Source: JAGLQA01 sp023135565 (lineage in GTDB: Bacteria > Acidobacteriota > Aminicenantia > UBA2199). From it: a stretch of 45,205 nucleotides of DNA. The stretch is taken from contig DAOWCY010000033.1 in assembly GCA_030639305.1 (NCBI GenBank), positions 1 to 45,205 of the forward strand, written 5' to 3'. Shown here piece after piece: positions 1-8,344 of this stretch. Below the pieces are notes generated by a model, which worked only from the letters and a program-made list of their open reading frames with translations, searched no databases and was not told the origin of the DNA. Position numbers and translations under genes: made by a program. The first letter of the stretch is position 1, and each line of letters opens with the position of its first letter.

Positions 1-229
1 CCCGTCGCTTCGGGGCAAAAATAAAAAGCCCCTCAGCGCCACCCCTCTCAAGAGGGGAATTTGGGCCAGTCAATCAATAATCGTTTAGCAAGCCGTGTAG
101 ATTGGTAAGATTGTATAACTAACGCAGCAATTCCCCATAGAGAGGAGAATTCTCGATAGCTCTTTTAGAGTTTACGAGCACAGTCCCATCCTGAGTTCTC
201 TTGAGTTCATCCTGAGCTCTCTCGATCTC
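1..229. other. Intergenic region downstream of clpB
   Basis: I see no gene here. Positions 1-15 form a short hairpin (cccg...cggg) and 42-57 form a perfect 7-bp inverted repeat with a 2-nt loop (cccctctcaagagggg). Neither is followed by a T-run in the clpB direction, so neither is a clear terminator. Positions 187-229 contain imperfect direct repeats of tcctgag/ctctctcgatct type. The stretch is probably repeat-derived filler like the other gaps of the window. Confidence 0.5.
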
Positions 230-2797
230 CTACGCGGCAAACTGCCAACGTTCACCGGTGTAATCTATCTTAACCACTGTGCCGGGAGAAACCTCGCCCT
301 CTAATATCATATTCGATAAACGATCCTGGATTTTCCTCTGGATAACCCGCTTTAAGGGCCTGGCTCCCAAGGCGGGATCGTAGCCCAACTCAGCTAACCT
401 GTCCAGCGCATTGTCCGATATTTCAATGGAAATTCCGGTAGATTGCAGCAGTTTTTCGAGTTTTTTGATCTCTAACAGGGTGATCTCTTTGATTATCTCT
501 TGCGACAGGGGTTTGAAGGTGACAATTTCGTCTATGCGGTTCAGGAACTCGGGCTTGAAGTACTTGAAGAGTAGATTTTCTATCTCCTGTTTGATCTCTT
601 CGTAACCGGTTTTATCCCGGATGATCTCTGAGCCTAAATTCGATGTCATAATGATGATGGTGTTGGTAAAATTGATGGTTTTACCTTTGCCGTCGGTTAA
701 CCTGCCGTCATCCAATATTTGCAGCAGGATGTTGAATACATCGGGGTGCGCCTTCTCGATCTCGTCCAACAGGATCAGGGAATAAGGCCGCCGTTTGACC
801 GCTTCGGTTAATTGACCGCCTTCTTCATAACCTACGTACCCGGGGGGCGCGCCGATCAGTTTGGCTACAGAGTGCTTCTCCATATATTCCGACATGTCGA
901 GCCGGACCAGCGCTTTCTCGCTGTTAAATATAAACTCACCCAACGCTTTGCCCAGTTCGGTCTTGCCGACGCCGGTAGGACCGAGGAACATAAAAGAACC
1001 TAAGGGGCGACCGGGGTCATGCAGTCCGGCTTTGGAACGGCGAATCACCCGCGCTACCGCGGAAGTAGCCTCATCCTGGCCTATTATCCGCTGTTCCAGG
1101 ATGTCTTCCATTTTTAAGAGTTTGTCCTTTTCGCCGCTCAGTAATTTGTTTACCGGGATACCGGTCCACTTAGAAACCACTTCGGCAATATCTTCTTCGG
1201 TGATTTCCTCCGTCAAAATCTTCTTCTCCGCCTGCACCTGTTCCAACTGGATTTGAGCCGCTTCTATAGCTTTGTTCAGGTCCGGAATTTTGCCGTATTG
1301 AACCTGGGCGGCCAATTCGTAGTCGTTGTTCCTTTCGGCTTCCTGCTGTCGGTTCTTCAACCCGTCGATGCTCTCTTTCAACTCCCGCAGCCTGTTGATA
1401 ATGGCTTTCTCCTGCAGCCAGTGCTCCTTAATTTTCTCCCGCTGCACTTTCAAATCTTCCAATTCATCTATCAGGCGTTTCAATTTCTCTTTGGTGTCCC
1501 GGCTGTTTTCCCGTTTCAGGGCCTGCCTTTCGATCTCCAACTGCATGATCTTACGTTCCAGTTCATCTAATTCCTGGGGCATGGAATCCATCTCGATTCT
1601 CAGTTTCGAGGAAGCCTCGTCCATCAGGTCGATGGCTTTGTCGGGCAGGAAACGGTCGCTGATATAGCGGTCGGAAAGGGTGGCGGCGGCAATCAAAGCA
1701 GCATCGATTATTTTGATGCCGTGATGAATTTCGTACTTCTCTTTTATACCGCGCAAAATCGAGATGGTCTCTTCTACGCTGGGTTCTTTGACAAAAACCG
1801 GCTGAAACCGCCTCTCTAAAGCCGCGTCTTTCTCGATGTATTTTTTGTATTCGTTCAGGGTGGTAGCGCCGATGACGCGGAGTTCTCCCCGGGCCAGGGC
1901 CGGTTTTAACATGTTGGATGCATCCACGGCGCCTTCGGCAGCACCGGCGCCGACGATGGTGTGCAGCTCATCTATGAAAAGAATAACTTCGCCGTCGGAT
2001 TCGGTGACCTCTTTGATGACTGCTTTCAGGCGGTCTTCAAACTCGCCGCGGTACTTGGCCCCGGCTAAAAGACTGCCGATTTCGATGCCGATGAGCCGCT
2101 TCTCTTTCAGCAGTTCGGGCACATCCTGCTGCACGATTCTCAGGGCCAGTCCTTCGGCAATGGCGGTCTTTCCTACCCCGGCGTCGCCGATCAAGACCGG
2201 GTTGTTTTTCTTTCTCCTGACCAGCACCTGCATCAACCGCCTGATTTCGTCGTCCCGGCCGATAATCGGGTCTAACTTGCCGTCCCGGGCCAGTTCCACC
2301 AGGTCTTTGCCGTAACGTTTCAGCGCCTGCATTTTCTCTTCCGGGTTCTGGTCCGTTACTCTCGTGGTGCCTCTTATCTCCATCAACGCCTTCAAGAAAT
2401 TATCTTTGCTGATCCCGGCAGAATTAAGTGTTTTGGCCGCTTCTTTTTTTTGCTCGAGAATGGCGATAATCAAGTGTTCCGCGGAGATATAATCGTCTTT
2501 GAATTTGGCGGCGGCGGAAAAAGAATTTTGCAGCACCTTAGAAAAATCCTTGCCGGCATACTGCTCGGCGCCCTGTACTTTGGGCAGCTTTTCTATCTCT
2601 TCGTTGAGTTTGGCGATAACGGCATGGTTGTCCACGCCTATCTTTTTTATCACTTCGGGCACGATGTTTTCAGGGTCGGATAATATTGCGCAGGCAAGGT
2701 GCAGGGGAGAAACCTCCTGGTTACCGTGAGAACCGGCCAACTGAACGCCCTGATCTATGGCATTATTTGCTTTTAAAGTAAATTTATCTCTGTTCAT
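230..2797 (-). CDS. clpB: ATP-dependent disaggregase ClpB
   Basis: This is the full-length (855 aa) Hsp100 disaggregase, which works with DnaK/DnaJ/GrpE to pull polypeptides out of aggregates in the cytoplasm. An N-terminal Clp repeat domain (about 1-145) is followed by a first AAA+ module with Walker A GDAGVGKTA near residue 205 and Walker B ILFIDELHT. The long coiled-coil middle domain (about 400-525) marks ClpB rather than ClpA or ClpC. The second AAA+ module has GPTGVGKTE near residue 600, the pore loop GYVG and a C-terminal D2-small domain. The start ATG has a GGAGG site just upstream and a consensus promoter behind it. No CIRCE element was seen. Nothing is missing compared with the family. 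Confidence 0.97.
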   Translation of the reverse strand: MNRDKFTLKANNAIDQGVQLAGSHGNQEVSPLHLACAILSDPENIVPEVIKKIGVDNHAVIAKLNEEIEKLPKVQGAEQYAGKDFSKVLQNSFSAAAKFKDDYISAEHLIIAILEQKKEAAKTLNSAGISKDNFLKALMEIRGTTRVTDQNPEEKMQALKRYGKDLVELARDGKLDPIIGRDDEIRRLMQVLVRRKKNNPVLIGDAGVGKTAIAEGLALRIVQQDVPELLKEKRLIGIEIGSLLAGAKYRGEFEDRLKAVIKEVTESDGEVILFIDELHTIVGAGAAEGAVDASNMLKPALARGELRVIGATTLNEYKKYIEKDAALERRFQPVFVKEPSVEETISILRGIKEKYEIHHGIKIIDAALIAAATLSDRYISDRFLPDKAIDLMDEASSKLRIEMDSMPQELDELERKIMQLEIERQALKRENSRDTKEKLKRLIDELEDLKVQREKIKEHWLQEKAIINRLRELKESIDGLKNRQQEAERNNDYELAAQVQYGKIPDLNKAIEAAQIQLEQVQAEKKILTEEITEEDIAEVVSKWTGIPVNKLLSGEKDKLLKMEDILEQRIIGQDEATSAVARVIRRSKAGLHDPGRPLGSFMFLGPTGVGKTELGKALGEFIFNSEKALVRLDMSEYMEKHSVAKLIGAPPGYVGYEEGGQLTEAVKRRPYSLILLDEIEKAHPDVFNILLQILDDGRLTDGKGKTINFTNTIIIMTSNLGSEIIRDKTGYEEIKQEIENLLFKYFKPEFLNRIDEIVTFKPLSQEIIKEITLLEIKKLEKLLQSTGISIEISDNALDRLAELGYDPALGARPLKRVIQRKIQDRLSNMILEGEVSPGTVVKIDYTGERWQFAA

Positions 2798-2817
2798 TTT
2801 TTTCTACCTCCACTATC

Positions 2818-2846
2818 ATTATAGTATAAATTTTTCTTTTTGTCAA
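2818..2846 (-). promoter_or_regulatory. clpB promoter, consensus sigma70-type
   Basis: On the minus strand TTGACA (2846-2841) and TATAAT (2823-2818) are separated by exactly 17 nt. The transcript would begin only about 14 nt before the clpB ATG, leaving room for just the GGAGG ribosome site. No heat-shock sigma or HrcA/CIRCE signal is visible. Confidence 0.8.
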
Positions 2847-2910
2847 TAACTTGATTATACTATTATAAAACTTATCTTAGCATCTTAATGTAAGATAATT
2901 GAGAATTATT

Positions 2911-3115
2911 CTTGCCTCCGGCGGCAAGGAGGGGCTTTTTTGAAAAATCGCCCCCCCTTGACCCCCCCAAAAAACTTTTATTTAGCAAACGTTTTTGCCC
3001 ACTATTAAACGTTGATGAGTTTGCTCAGACATTCGGCTAAACAGAAGTTTTTGTCCAACTTTTTTCAAAAAGTTGGCCGCCGGAGGCAGCTTTTTTAAAA
3101 AGCCCCCCTGCCTGG
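2911..3115. repeat. Composite A-type repeat (long hairpin element)
   Basis: This stretch begins cttgcctccggcggcaagg and ends in gccgccggaggcagc... It contains a perfect stem (ccaactttttTCaaaaagttgg) and the phrase ggggcttttttgaaaaatcg. The same phrase recurs at 32742-32809 inside a glycosyltransferase gene, and related copies lie at 6671-6837, 11839-12055, 20194-20254, 29271-29333 and 29888-29945. It fills the gap between clpB and the ABC operon. Confidence 0.75.
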
Positions 3116-3149
3116 AACTAAATTAAATTTTTTACGTATTCAATATCTT

Positions 3150-4076
3150 ATGGAAAAAATAATTCAATTACAGGATATCTTTTTTAGTTACGGCGACTTT
3201 AAAGCCATCGACGGTATCAGTTTAGATATCGGCGCAGGCGTCTACGGACTCTTAGGCCCCAACGGCGCAGGCAAAACTACGCTGCTGAAAGTCGTGCTCG
3301 GTTTTTTAACGCCTTCTTCAGGCCATGGCCGCGTATTGGGTATGGGCATCTCTTCCAGCCGGAAAGCGGTGCGCCGCAAGATCGGCTATATGCCGGAAAA
3401 CGACTGCCTGATACCGGGCATGGACGGCGTTACTTTAACCGCCTACTTAGGAGAACTGAGCGGTATGCCCCGCCAGGAAGCCATCAAAAGAGCCCATGAA
3501 GTGCTGTACTATGTGGGCCTGGAAGAAGAACGCTACCGCAAGGTGGACACCTACTCCGCCGGCATGAAACAACGGCTGAAACTGGCCCAGGCCTTAGTGC
3601 ACGATCCCCAACTGCTTTTGTTGGACGAGCCCACTTCCGGCATGGACCCCAAAGGGCGCAAAGAGATGTTGGATTTAATCAAAGACATTGCCGGCAAAGG
3701 TTCGATGAACGTCATAATCTGCTCCCACCTGCTGCCCGACATAGAAAACACCTGCCGCCGTGTGATCATCTTAGACAAAGGCCGGATCGCCGCCAGCCAC
3801 GACATCGAGGGCGTCAGCGAAGACAGGTTCAACCGTTTTAACCTGAAACTAAAAGGAGAAACAGGAGCTTTTCTCGAGAAACTGGAATCCTTAAAATGCG
3901 AGATCGACGTCACCGACCGCGGCCTTTATAAAATCAAACTGCCGGCACAAGAGTCCTCGCGCAAACTGTTCGAGATCGCTTTAGCAAGCAAAGTGCAAAT
4001 CCGCCACTTCCAGCAGTCGAGGACAACCCTGGAAGACACGTTTGTCACCGCCATAGGAGTTAACCATGAGCATTAG
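3150..4076 (+). CDS. ABC-2 type exporter, ATP-binding protein (first)
   Basis: Cytoplasmic ATPase of an ABC exporter. It has Walker A GPNGAGKTT near residue 38, a variant signature YSAGMKQRLKLAQ, Walker B LLLLDEPTSGMDP and a switch histidine (CSHLL). The roughly 90-residue C-terminal extension is typical of ABC-2 ATPases of the gliding/CcmA-like group. It is the first gene of a four-gene operon and overlaps the next gene by 11 nt, so it very likely pairs with the following permease. No good Shine-Dalgarno site precedes the ATG. The substrate cannot be told from sequence. Confidence 0.92.
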   Translation: MEKIIQLQDIFFSYGDFKAIDGISLDIGAGVYGLLGPNGAGKTTLLKVVLGFLTPSSGHGRVLGMGISSSRKAVRRKIGYMPENDCLIPGMDGVTLTAYLGELSGMPRQEAIKRAHEVLYYVGLEEERYRKVDTYSAGMKQRLKLAQALVHDPQLLLLDEPTSGMDPKGRKEMLDLIKDIAGKGSMNVIICSHLLPDIENTCRRVIILDKGRIAASHDIEGVSEDRFNRFNLKLKGETGAFLEKLESLKCEIDVTDRGLYKIKLPAQESSRKLFEIALASKVQIRHFQQSRTTLEDTFVTAIGVNHEH

Positions 4077-4932
4077 AGAAAAAGGATATCACAAGTGGGA
4101 TCAGGAACTAAAAAGCGGTGGAATCGCCTGGCTGCCTATGTTTTTTAACGGCATAAAAACCGCTTTCAAGAAAAAATACGCCAAAGCCTTTTTTGCTTTT
4201 ACTATTTCTCCTTTTTTGATTTTCCTGGCCGGGATATATATTTCCACCAAGCCGGAACTCAAAATGTTCAGCGAAATCGTCAGGCTGCTTAAAACCGACG
4301 CCCGTTTTTTCGCTGCTTTTTTTACCAACGGTTTTACCTACTTCATGCTGGTGCTGCTGTGCGTTTTTGTCTTTGCGGAAATGATTTCCGGCGACCTGCA
4401 ATTCAACTCTTTTCCCCTCTATTTCTCCAGGCCCTTAGACCGCAAGGATTACGTGTTAGGCAAATTATCGGTAATTATGTTCTACATGCTGCTTTTTACC
4501 TTAGTTCCGGGCATTCTCCTGCTGCTGTTCAAATTTATTTTTACCGGGACGTTCTCGGTGGAGCCGCGGGTGGTTCTCGGTATTATTGTGCTTCCTATCT
4601 TGATCTCCGCCTTCTTCTCCTCCATCACCCTGATGTTCTCCTCTTTGAGCGCCAACGGGAAGTATGTCAAAATCATCATCTTCGTTTTGTTCTTCTTATC
4701 CAACGGTATCTCCGAAATGTTAAAAGGAATCTTCAGGAATACCTACTTCAACCTCTTCTCCTTCCCCAGGAACCTCGAACAAATGGGCGCTTATATTTTT
4801 AATTCCAGGCCGGCCTTTTCCGTGCCCGGCTGGATAAGCCTGCTTATCATTGCCGGCCTGACTGTTTTATCATTTCTTGTAATATTTAAAAAAATAGGCA
4901 AATCGGAGGCGCAAATTGAAATCGGTAGTTAA
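4066..4932 (+). CDS. ABC-2 type exporter, permease (first)
   Basis: Inner-membrane permease of 288 aa with about six hydrophobic segments (roughly 45-65, 85-110, 135-165, 170-195, 200-220 and 255-280). The first 25 residues are polar and probably cytoplasmic. The layout fits ABC-2 membrane proteins of the NosY/GldF kind. The ATG lies inside the end of the upstream ATPase gene and is preceded by taggag, indicating translational coupling. The partner ATPase is most likely the gene at 3150-4076. Confidence 0.88.
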   Translation: MSIREKGYHKWDQELKSGGIAWLPMFFNGIKTAFKKKYAKAFFAFTISPFLIFLAGIYISTKPELKMFSEIVRLLKTDARFFAAFFTNGFTYFMLVLLCVFVFAEMISGDLQFNSFPLYFSRPLDRKDYVLGKLSVIMFYMLLFTLVPGILLLLFKFIFTGTFSVEPRVVLGIIVLPILISAFFSSITLMFSSLSANGKYVKIIIFVLFFLSNGISEMLKGIFRNTYFNLFSFPRNLEQMGAYIFNSRPAFSVPGWISLLIIAGLTVLSFLVIFKKIGKSEAQIEIGS

Positions 4933-5842
4933 AACAGGAAATCTCTCCAAATGGTATGGTAACATCCTGGGTATCAGCGATATATCGCTGGAAATATCAC
5001 CGGGGATCACAGGCTTGTTAGGGCCCAACGGCGCCGGGAAATCTACATTCTTAAAAATGATATCCGGGCAATTGAAAGCCAATATCGGCACTGCCGCCAT
5101 TTTCGGGGAGCAGGTTTTCTCCAACCAACAGCTTTTTTCCAGGATCGGTTTTTGCCCCGAATATGATAGTTTTTACCACGATAATACCGGGTTCGAGCAG
5201 GTGGCTTTTTTGGCCGGACTGCGCGGTTTTAATAAAAAGGAGGCTGCACAAAAAGCCGAAGCTGCTATCGACCGGGTGGGCCTATTAGGGAATAAAGACA
5301 AGTTGATCCGGGAGTACAGCTTAGGTATGCGGCAGCGTCTGAAATTTGCCGGTTCTATCGTTCATGAGCCGGAAGTATTGATGTTAGACGAGCCGCTGCG
5401 GGGGATCGACCCCCTATGGCGGGTCAATATCATCCGCATCATCAAAGAGTTTGAAAAAGCGGGCAAAACCATTATCGTGGCTTCCCACATTTTGCCTGAG
5501 GTGGAAGCCATGACAGACGACATCATCCTCATCCACCAGGGAAAAGTCTTTGCCCAGGGTGATATTCATTACATCCGTGATTTGATCGACACGCATCCGC
5601 ATATGATTTCGGTGAAATGCGGGGACTACCGGAAATTGGCCGCCCTGCTGATCGACAGGGAATATATTTTGGATGTCCATTTCGACCGAGAAAGCAGCAA
5701 AGTGACCCTTAAAACAGACCACCGGGATAAATTTTTCGATTTACTAAATAGAACCATCGTAGACCATAAGATCGAAGTGGAAGAGATTATCTCTCCCGAC
5801 GATAATTTACAAGGGGTCTTCGACTACCTGATAGGGAGATAA
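4916..5842 (+). CDS. ABC-2 type exporter, ATP-binding protein (second)
   Basis: Second ABC ATPase of the operon, 308 aa like the first but clearly diverged. It has Walker A GPNGAGKST, signature YSLGMRQRLKFAG and Walker B VLMLDEPLRGIDP, in which the usual TSG is LRG, then a switch histidine in ASHIL. The start is TTG, 17 nt inside the preceding permease gene, with a strong cggagg site 6-7 nt upstream, so the unusual start codon is well supported. It probably drives the permease that follows 2 nt later. Two ATPase-permease pairs in one operon suggest a duplicated or heterodimeric exporter. Confidence 0.92.
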   Translation: MKSVVKTGNLSKWYGNILGISDISLEISPGITGLLGPNGAGKSTFLKMISGQLKANIGTAAIFGEQVFSNQQLFSRIGFCPEYDSFYHDNTGFEQVAFLAGLRGFNKKEAAQKAEAAIDRVGLLGNKDKLIREYSLGMRQRLKFAGSIVHEPEVLMLDEPLRGIDPLWRVNIIRIIKEFEKAGKTIIVASHILPEVEAMTDDIILIHQGKVFAQGDIHYIRDLIDTHPHMISVKCGDYRKLAALLIDREYILDVHFDRESSKVTLKTDHRDKFFDLLNRTIVDHKIEVEEIISPDDNLQGVFDYLIGR

Positions 5843-5844
5843 AA

Positions 5845-6633
5845 ATGGGTTTGATTACATCCGCAAAAAAGATATTCACCTTCTTCTTCAAACACGGCAT
5901 TAAGTCTAAAAAAGCCAAAATCTTTTTCTTGTTGAGTTTTTTGCCGGTTCTTGTGCTGATTATTGCGAAAATATTCGAATTGACCGATCCCGGCGCACGG
6001 ATAACGGCTGCTGACATTTTTTCCAAAGCCATGTTGATTATATACATTCAATTATTGATACCTATCCTGGCGCTTTTTTTCGGTTCCTTAGTGGTAAACG
6101 AGGAGATGGACAACAAGACCCTCATCTACCTGACTACTTCCCCGGTGCCCAAACCGGCGATTATTTTGGGCAAATACGCCGCCTATATCCTGCTCACTGC
6201 TATCATCGTCAATGCCGGGCTGCTGTTATCTTTTATCACGATCAATATCGACCGCTTAGGCCGGGCTGTATACGTGAACCAGTTTTTAACTTTCGTAGGC
6301 GTCGGCTTTTTGGCTCTCCTGGCTTATACCGCGTTTTTTACCCTATTGGGCACTATCTTCAAAAAATCGGTTGTCTTCGGCCTGCTTTTTATTTTCGGTT
6401 GGGAGAGTCTGGTGCAGTATTTTCCCGGCGTGACGCAGAAATTTACCTTCATTCACTATGTCAAATCCCTGCTGCCCTATTCGGCGGAAAACGTCAAGTT
6501 CCTGGTTTTTAAATTAGAACCTTCCGGTACTGCCGAGTCGCTGGTAGTGCTCCTGCTCATTACGATTATCTCTTTGGCTGTAGGCTCTTTTATTTTTAAC
6601 AAGAGAGAGTATATCCTGTCGGATGCAGCGTAG
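5845..6633 (+). CDS. ABC-2 type exporter, permease (second)
   Basis: Inner-membrane protein of 262 aa with about six hydrophobic helices and the NEEMDNKTLIYLTTSPV stretch typical of ABC-2 permeases between helices 2 and 3. The gene follows the second ATPase by 2 nt, with gggag as ribosome site before ATGGG. It closes the operon, and the region after it is repeat DNA. The substrate is unknown. Confidence 0.9.
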   Translation: MGLITSAKKIFTFFFKHGIKSKKAKIFFLLSFLPVLVLIIAKIFELTDPGARITAADIFSKAMLIIYIQLLIPILALFFGSLVVNEEMDNKTLIYLTTSPVPKPAIILGKYAAYILLTAIIVNAGLLLSFITINIDRLGRAVYVNQFLTFVGVGFLALLAYTAFFTLLGTIFKKSVVFGLLFIFGWESLVQYFPGVTQKFTFIHYVKSLLPYSAENVKFLVFKLEPSGTAESLVVLLLITIISLAVGSFIFNKREYILSDAA

Positions 6634-6634
6634 G

Positions 6635-6837
6635 ACAGCTTTCAGCATTCAGCTTTCGGCCATCAGCTATCGCCTCCGGCGGCCAACTTTTTGAAAAAAG
6701 TTGGACAAAAACTTCTATTTAGCGAACGTTTGTGCCCCTTACCCGGTGCCGGTGAATTTGCCCAAACGCCGGGCTAAACAAAAGTTTTGATCAAACTTTT
6801 TCAAAAGTTTGGCCCCCGGCAGGGCCGCCGGAGGCCA
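6635..6837. repeat. A-type repeat with CAGC-rich prefix
   Basis: Positions 6635-6670 are a short degenerate repeat (agctttcagcattcagc). It is followed at 6671-6837 by a copy of the A-type element with two long stems, ccaactttttgaaaaaagttgg and caaactttttcaaaagtttg, and the tail ggcccccggcagggccgccggaggc. It separates the ABC operon from the sulfatase remnant and could act as a transcription barrier. Confidence 0.7.
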
Positions 6838-7593
6838 TTGATACCCCGTTGTATTCATGATATAATAAATTTCCAGGTAAAAAAAAAGAAAAACAAAAAA
6901 ACTATAATTTTATTAATCGCAGTCGCTGTAGTGACCTGCGCGCTTACTTTTAACGCATGCAAAAAAAAGGCCGGGCATGAAGACCTGAACATATTGTTAA
7001 TCACTCTCGACACCACCAGGGCGGACCACATCGGCGCCTATGGACACGATACCGTCAAAACGCCCAATATCGACACCCTCTGCCGTTCAGGCGTTATGTT
7101 TCAAAACTGTTACTCGCCGGTGCCTTTAACCCTGCCCGCCCACTGTACTATTCTTACAGGGAAATATTCTATCGGCCATAACGTCAGGAACAACGGCCGC
7201 TATTTTTTGAACAAAGAAGAGCCCGTAATGACGGAACTGCTAAAAAAAAAAGGCTATCATACCCATGCGGTGATGGCAGCAGTAGAACAGTATAATTCCT
7301 TATTGGATAAAGAGATATTGTCCCGGAACGACGGTTTTCTTTATAAAGTTGCCATGCTGAACGGCCAGGCCGGTAAGATGGCAATGGCCGAAAAGATTTT
7401 CCGTATGATCCTGCGGGTGAAACCCCACGGGAAATATTACTATTATTATGCCATGATACTTTCGCGGAACAGGAAGTTCCGGGAAGCGGTAAAAAGTATG
7501 GAAACTGCTCTCAGCCGGTATCCAGCGGACTTAACCGCGGCCCAGACTACGAAAGCTTTATCTGTTTTAGGCGCCTGGAAGGGTAACTTTTAA
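6787..7593 (+). pseudogene. Sulfatase-TPR protein with internal deletion and no normal start
   Basis: The readable protein has a lipoprotein-like leader (KKTIILLIAVAVVTCAL ending in NAC near residue 57). About 110 residues from the N-terminus of a type I sulfatase follow: LLITLDTTRADHIGAYG supplies the metal-binding aspartates, and SPVPLTLPAHCTILTG stands where CxPxR would be. The sequence then jumps into roughly 90 residues of TPR-like C-terminus (AEKIFRMILRVKPHGKYYYY). Known TPR-sulfatases are about 600 aa or more, so most of the catalytic domain, including the second metal site, is missing in frame. The frame runs upstream into the repeat, and the only start codon there is a TTG at 6787; the promoter points to about 6873. 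Probably a non-functional remnant. Confidence 0.65.
6838..6866 (+). promoter_or_regulatory. Promoter ahead of sulfatase remnant
   Basis: TTGATA (6838-6843), a 17-nt spacer and TATAAT (6861-6866). The coding frame downstream has no ATG, GTG or TTG within reach, so the promoter has outlived the start codon. Confidence 0.65.
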
Positions 7594-7928
7594 TCGCCGC
7601 TCTCGGCGTGGAATTCTGCTGTAAATTCTAAATAATCGCCGTTATTAACGGTCAGGACGTCTTTTATTCCTTTTTCCGGTTCGCCGTAGGGATACCTGAC
7701 TAAGTTCACCGTTTGGCTGCCGCGTCCCGGCCATGACAGTTCATAAATTTCCGCTAACCCGGGGTCTAAGTGCGTTAAAGCCTTGTCGTAGCCGAGAGTG
7801 AGCGCTATAGAAATCTTTAGTGTGCCTACGTTTGTCACCTTGATAGTGGCTTTGGCGTTATATTTACAGCTAACCGTGGCCGTTAAACAAAAGAGTATGA
7901 TTAGTATGGTTAATAGTGTTTTTTTCAT
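7590..7928 (-). CDS. Small predicted lipoprotein, unknown function
   Basis: A 112-aa protein with a clear type II signal peptide (KK start, LLTILIILFCLTATVS, then Cys21). The mature part of about 90 residues is predicted beta-rich, with several alternating hydrophobic strands. It reads as a small extracytoplasmic beta-sandwich anchored to a membrane. The start ATG is preceded by acgagg. Its stop overlaps the stop of the convergent sulfatase remnant by 3 nt. I recognise no family. Confidence 0.65.
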   Translation of the reverse strand: MKKTLLTILIILFCLTATVSCKYNAKATIKVTNVGTLKISIALTLGYDKALTHLDPGLAEIYELSWPGRGSQTVNLVRYPYGEPEKGIKDVLTVNNGDYLEFTAEFHAESGD

Positions 7929-7991
7929 TTTTTCCTCGTAAGGTTAATGATATAATAAAACCTCCCAAAAGTCAATAAATATGCAGCTTTA

Positions 7992-8020
7992 TTGAATTGC
8001 GCATCGGAATCCGGTATAAT
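7992..8020 (+). promoter_or_regulatory. Promoter of the small zinc-motif gene
   Basis: TTGAAT (7992-7997), 17-nt spacer, TATAAT (8015-8020). The ribosome site aaaaggagg follows at 8032-8040, so this transcript has a normal leader of about 20 nt. Confidence 0.75.
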
Positions 8021-8046
8021 GTTTTCTATTTAAAAGGAGGTGTTTT

Positions 8047-8235
8047 ATGGCTGATCATAGTTGTGACAATTGCGGTTTCCGGGCCAGGTATGATAATCGT
8101 CCCCGGTCTTTTTTAGGCAGGTTATGGCGCTGGCATGCGAAATGGTGTCCCGGTTGGAAGAAGTATATGTTATCGCTTCCCGACGAGGAAAGGGTTAAGT
8201 TAGCTGAGAAATACGATATGGAGAAGTACAAATAA
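8047..8235 (+). CDS. 62-aa protein with CxxC...HxxxC metal-site motif
   Basis: Very short but convincing: a consensus promoter, an AAGGAGG site 6 nt before ATG, and a protein with Cys6, Cys9, His30 and Cys34 (SCDNCGF and WHAKWCPGW) that should bind one zinc. The C-terminal third is a charged helix. Tryptophan-rich GRLWRWHAKWCPGW looks like a conserved family core, though I cannot name the family. It stands alone between two unrelated genes. Likely cytoplasmic; function unknown. Confidence 0.75.
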   Translation: MADHSCDNCGFRARYDNRPRSFLGRLWRWHAKWCPGWKKYMLSLPDEERVKLAEKYDMEKYK

Positions 8236-8311
8236 GTCATCTGCTTCCGGTGCCGGCCGCTCTGTACTTCTGATGGGGAAAAATCTTGCTTTTTCGGTTA
8301 CTGCCTGGGGG

Positions 8312-8340
8312 TTGAAAAAAGAAAGGAACGCTAATAATTA
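8312..8340 (+). promoter_or_regulatory. Probable promoter of the AAA ATPase gene
   Basis: TTGAAA (8312-8317), 17-nt spacer and TAATTA (8335-8340), which ends 4 nt before the ATG at 8345. No Shine-Dalgarno site is present, which fits a leaderless transcript. The -10 is weaker than the others described here. Confidence 0.45.
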
Positions 8341-8344
8341 AACC

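Noticed and set aside
42..57. Perfect 7-bp inverted repeat as the clpB terminator
   Set aside because: It lies about 170 nt past the stop and has no T-run in the clpB direction.
411..2729. Several long open frames on the plus strand opposite clpB
   Set aside because: They lack ribosome sites and domain motifs and lie wholly within a well-conserved gene on the other strand.
2911..3115. Riboswitch or regulatory RNA between clpB and the ABC operon
   Set aside because: The structure is explained by a repeat found at many other places in the window, in both orientations and even inside genes.
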